A stretch of 64,000 bases of DNA from Haladaptatus sp. R4 (GTDB lineage: Archaea > Halobacteriota > Halobacteria > Halobacteriales > Haladaptataceae): assembly GCF_001625445.1 (NCBI RefSeq), contig NZ_LWHG01000011.1, positions 372,001-436,000 on the forward strand, written 5' to 3'. The position numbers and the translations under genes were made by a program. The notes below the pieces were generated by a model that saw only the letters and a list, made by a program, of their open reading frames with translations, did no database searches and had not been told where the DNA came from. Below are positions 61,611 through 64,000 of the stretch, in pieces. Each line of letters opens with the position of its first letter. The first letter of the stretch is position 1.

Positions 61611-63193
61611 ATGAAGGTACTCGTCACGGACCCGATCGCGGACGCGGGTCTTGATCGACTTCACGAAAGCGGTTACGAGGTAGAGACGGCCTACGACGTA
61701 GAGGGCGACGCACTTTTGAACGCTGTTTCCGACGCCAACGGGCTCATCGTCCGCTCCGGGACGGACGTGAACCGCGACGTGTTCGAGGCCGCTTCCGACC
61801 TCGTCATCGTCGGTCGTGCAGGTATCGGCGTGGACAACATCGACATCGAGGCCGCCACCGAACACGGCGTCATCGTGGCGAACGCGCCGGAGGGCAACGT
61901 CCGCGCCGCCGCGGAACACTCCGTGGCGATGGCGTTCGCCGCCGCACGCTCCATCCCGCAGGCTCACGCTCGACTCAAGGACGGCGAGTGGGCGAAGGGA
62001 GATTACCTCGGGACGGAACTGAACGGCAAGACGCTCGGCATCGTCGGCCTCGGCCGCGTCGGGCAGGAAGTCGCCAAGAAGCTCGACAGCCTCGGGATGA
62101 ACCTCGTCGCGTACGACCCGTACATCAGCGAGGACCTCGCCAGACAACTCGGCGCGGAACTGGTGGACCTGGACGACTGTCTCGCCCGTGCCGACTTCCT
62201 GACGGTGCACACGCCGCTCACGCCGGAAACGGAGGGGCTCATCAGCACCGAGGAACTCGCGCAGGTCGAGGGCGGTTACCTCATCAACTGCGCCCGGGGT
62301 GGCGTCGTGGACGAGGACGCGCTCGCCGAAGCGGTGGACGACGGAATCCTCGCGGGCGCGGCGCTGGACGTGTTCGCCCAGGAGCCGCTCCCCGAGGACA
62401 GCCCGCTGCTCGACGTGGAGGACGTCATCCTCACGCCGCACCTCGGCGCGAGCACGGAGGCGGCACAGGAGAACGTCGCCACCAGCACGGCCGACCAAGT
62501 GGTCGCCGCGCTCCGCGAGGAACCGGTCATCAACGCGCTGAACGCGCCGTCCGTCGAGGAGAGCGCGTTCCCCCGCGTCCGTCCGTACATCGAACTCGCG
62601 GAGACGGCGGGCAAGATCGCCACGCAACTGCTGGACGAGCGCATCGAGCGCATCGAGATCGGCTACGAGGGCGACATCGCGGAGGAGACCGTGGACCTCG
62701 TCACCGCGAGCGCCCAGAAGGGCGTGTTCGAACCGCTCGAATGGCAGGTCAACGCCGTCAACGCCCCGCAGATCGCCGAGGAGCGCGGCGTCGAAGTCAC
62801 CGAGAGCAAGACCCGCCAGGCCGCCGACTTCCAGAGCCTCATCACGGTCACGGTCGAGAGCGACGACGAACACATCTCGGTCGAAGGGACCCTCTTCGCC
62901 GACGACGACCCGCGAATCGTCCGCATCGACGGCTACCGCGTGGACGCCATCCCGCACGGCCACATGCTCGTCGCCCGTAACCAGGACAAACCCGGCGTCA
63001 TCGGGTTCGTCGGAACCGTCCTCGGTGAACACGACATCAACATCGCGGGCATGTTCAACGCCCGCGAAACCGACGGCGGCGAGGCGTTGTCGGTGTACAA
63101 CCTCGACAGCGAGATCAATTCGGCGGCGAAGGAGCGCTCGAAGCCGACGAGCGCATCATCGAAGTGCGGAACATCGCGCTGAACGGAAACTGA
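61611..63193 (+). CDS. serA: D-3-phosphoglycerate dehydrogenase (frameshift at about 63135)
   Basis: SerA starts serine synthesis. The start MKVLVTDPIADAGLDRLHES, NAD-binding GLGRVGQEVAKK, catalytic-region NCARGGVVDEDAL, and the HLGAS loop are intact. An intervening domain and a C-terminal ACT domain follow (KPGVIGFVGTVLGEHDINIA). Near the end one base is missing (about 63135); the repaired tail reads EALEADERIIEVRNIALNGN and stops at 63193, as in the family. The product has about 527 residues. It pairs functionally with serB nearby. Confidence 0.95.
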
Positions 63194-63329
63194 ACCGCGA
63201 TCGTCAGCGGCGAACCTTTTTGTACGAAAACGGGACCAGAAGCGGATGTGATGATCGCAACGGAACCCCGCTGACCATCCCCCTGCCGAGAAAGCCGGAC
63301 TCAAGTAGCCCCCATTCCACCGTCGAACC

Positions 63330-64000
63330 GTGAGTTCCGTCGAATCTCTCCCATCTGACGAACGAACTTCGCACGAGGAACGACTCGTGACGGGGTATTC
63401 TGGACGGTTGCTGCTCGTCGTCTCGGTCGGCTGGATGATGATTCAGGCCGGTCGTCTCGTCCTCTCGCCTATGCTTCCGACCGTGATGGGTGAACTCCAC
63501 ATCACGGAACTACAGGCTGGCATGGCGCTCTCCCTGCTCTGGGCGCTGTACGCGCTCGGTCAGTATCCGAGCGGTCGGCTCTCCGACCGCTTCTCGCGGA
63601 AGACCCTGCTCGTCTCCGGACTCGCGCTCCTCTCCGTCGGGTTCACGTCGTCGCTGGCGCGCCGACCTACGCGGTCTTTCTGGTCGGCATGGCCGTCGCT
63701 GGCGTCGGTGCCGGACTGTATCCGACGCCCGCGCGGGCGCTCGTCTCCGACCTGTTCGTCTCCCGCCGAGGGCAGGCGTTCGGGCTTCACGGCGCGTCGG
63801 GCGACTCGGGGGGCGTCGTCGCAGCGGGATTGGCGGTGGCCGTCCTCGCCGTCGCAACGTGGCGGGCCGCGTTCGCCCCGGTCGTCTTGGTGGCGATACT
63901 GGCGCTCGTCCTGCTCCACCGCTGGAGTCGGGAATCGTACACCCGACCGACCATCGACGCGGGCGCTGGACGGGCGGTCGTGGCGGACATCACGACGACC
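63330..64000 (+). CDS. Major facilitator superfamily transporter (frameshift at about 63658; 3' end outside window)
   Basis: The product starts at a GTG (63330, MSSVESLPSDERTSHEERLV) and enters membrane helix 1 (LLLVVSVGWMMIQAGRLVLS). The MFS loop motif is GRLSDRFSRKTLL. One missing base at about 63658 breaks the frame, which resumes as APTYAVFLVGMAVAGVGAGL and runs through GLYPTPARALVSDLFVSRRG to the window edge. About 224 residues are visible, roughly half of a normal MFS carrier. The substrate cannot be told. Confidence 0.85.
   Translation, partial: MSSVESLPSDERTSHEERLVTGYSGRLLLVVSVGWMMIQAGRLVLSPMLPTVMGELHITELQAGMALSLLWALYALGQYPSGRLSDRFSRKTLLVSGLALLSVGFTSSLARRPTRSFWSAWPSLASVPDCIRRPRGRSSPTCSSPAEGRRSGFTARRATRGASSQRDWRWPSSPSQRGGPRSPRSSWWRYWRSSCSTAGVGNRTPDRPSTRALDGRSWRTSRR

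Noticed and set aside
61527-63032. A 501-codon minus-strand frame opposite serA
   Set aside because: It is a shadow of serA with no recognisable domain.
10684-63659. Programmed frameshifting as the explanation for the ten broken genes
   Set aside because: The breaks occur in unrelated genes, in both directions, without a shared slippery site or downstream structure, so sequence error is simpler.
1-64000. tRNA or rRNA genes
   Set aside because: I looked for T-arm-like GGTTCRAATCC segments and for rRNA signatures and found none that fold into a cloverleaf.

Overview
The window is a dense piece of a haloarchaeal (class Halobacteria) chromosome. The evidence is a GC-rich sequence coding for very acidic proteins, the PCNA/RfcC/PriL replication set, a thermosome, aIF1A, RIO1 kinase, a Dim2-type KH protein, Trm1, twin-arginine signals on most exported proteins, and the haloarchaeal double-length TatC (TatCt) next to ordinary TatC. 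Many genes have a TATA-like box about 25-35 nt before the start codon, as expected for leaderless archaeal mRNAs. I cannot fix the genus; a Haladaptatus-like organism is only a guess. I saw no rRNA, tRNA, CRISPR array, transposase or prophage.

Layout. 1-7.5 kb: MutS-family ATPase, LarE-like sulfurtransferase, divergent tatC/tatCt, and an RHH regulator overlapping a queuosine-precursor transporter gene. 7.5-13 kb: rlmE, a small zinc finger, pcn, a primase-linked zinc protein, priL, a SWIM protein and hjc. 13-20.4 kb: adenosylhomocysteinase and SAH/5'-deoxyadenosine deaminase, hisG, a TumE-type toxin-antitoxin pair and rfcC. 20.4-29 kb: a Thr-rich cell-surface protein, RNase Z, a candidate RNA switch, a DUF460 protein, tyrS and a metallo-beta-lactamase protein. 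29.6-35 kb: aIF1A, nitroreductase, RIO1, acetyltransferase, KH protein and thermosome. 35-42.8 kb: HTH regulators, lrp/glnA, PAP2 phosphatase, YihY, trm1, SWIM protein and hisH. 42.9-49.8 kb: phosphonate/phosphite-type ABC transporter, an exported beta-propeller joined to a pseudokinase, a Pit phosphate permease and UspA. 50.2-64 kb: a curlin-like repeat protein, uracil-DNA glycosylase, membrane proteins, metY-metX, an HtrA-like protease, hsp20, serB, an SPFH protein, serA and an MFS transporter that runs off the end.

Working together. Clear functional groupings are sulfur/methionine metabolism (metY-metX, ahcY, deaminase), nitrogen control (lrp/glnA), DNA replication and repair (pcn, priL, rfcC, hjc, mutS, udg4) and phosphorus uptake (phnDCE, pit). 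The intergenic DNA is unusually rich in inverted repeats. These include hairpin runs after larE and after the thermosome gene, two diverged copies of a nested hairpin whose stems vary in a compensated way (13.2 and 24.4 kb), a large inverted repeat at 13.3-13.6 kb, and dyads beside several promoters. The most suggestive element is a leader at 24.04-24.12 kb whose middle strand can pair either upstream, closing a three-way junction, or downstream onto a start codon.

Data quality. At least ten conserved genes (priL, a SWIM gene, the DUF460 gene, the thermosome gene, glnA, hisH, pit, udg4, serA, and the MFS gene) are each broken by one single-base indel, nearly always in a short G/C run. All stay open and family-like on both sides. 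I read them as sequence errors rather than real pseudogenes and annotate each as one gene.
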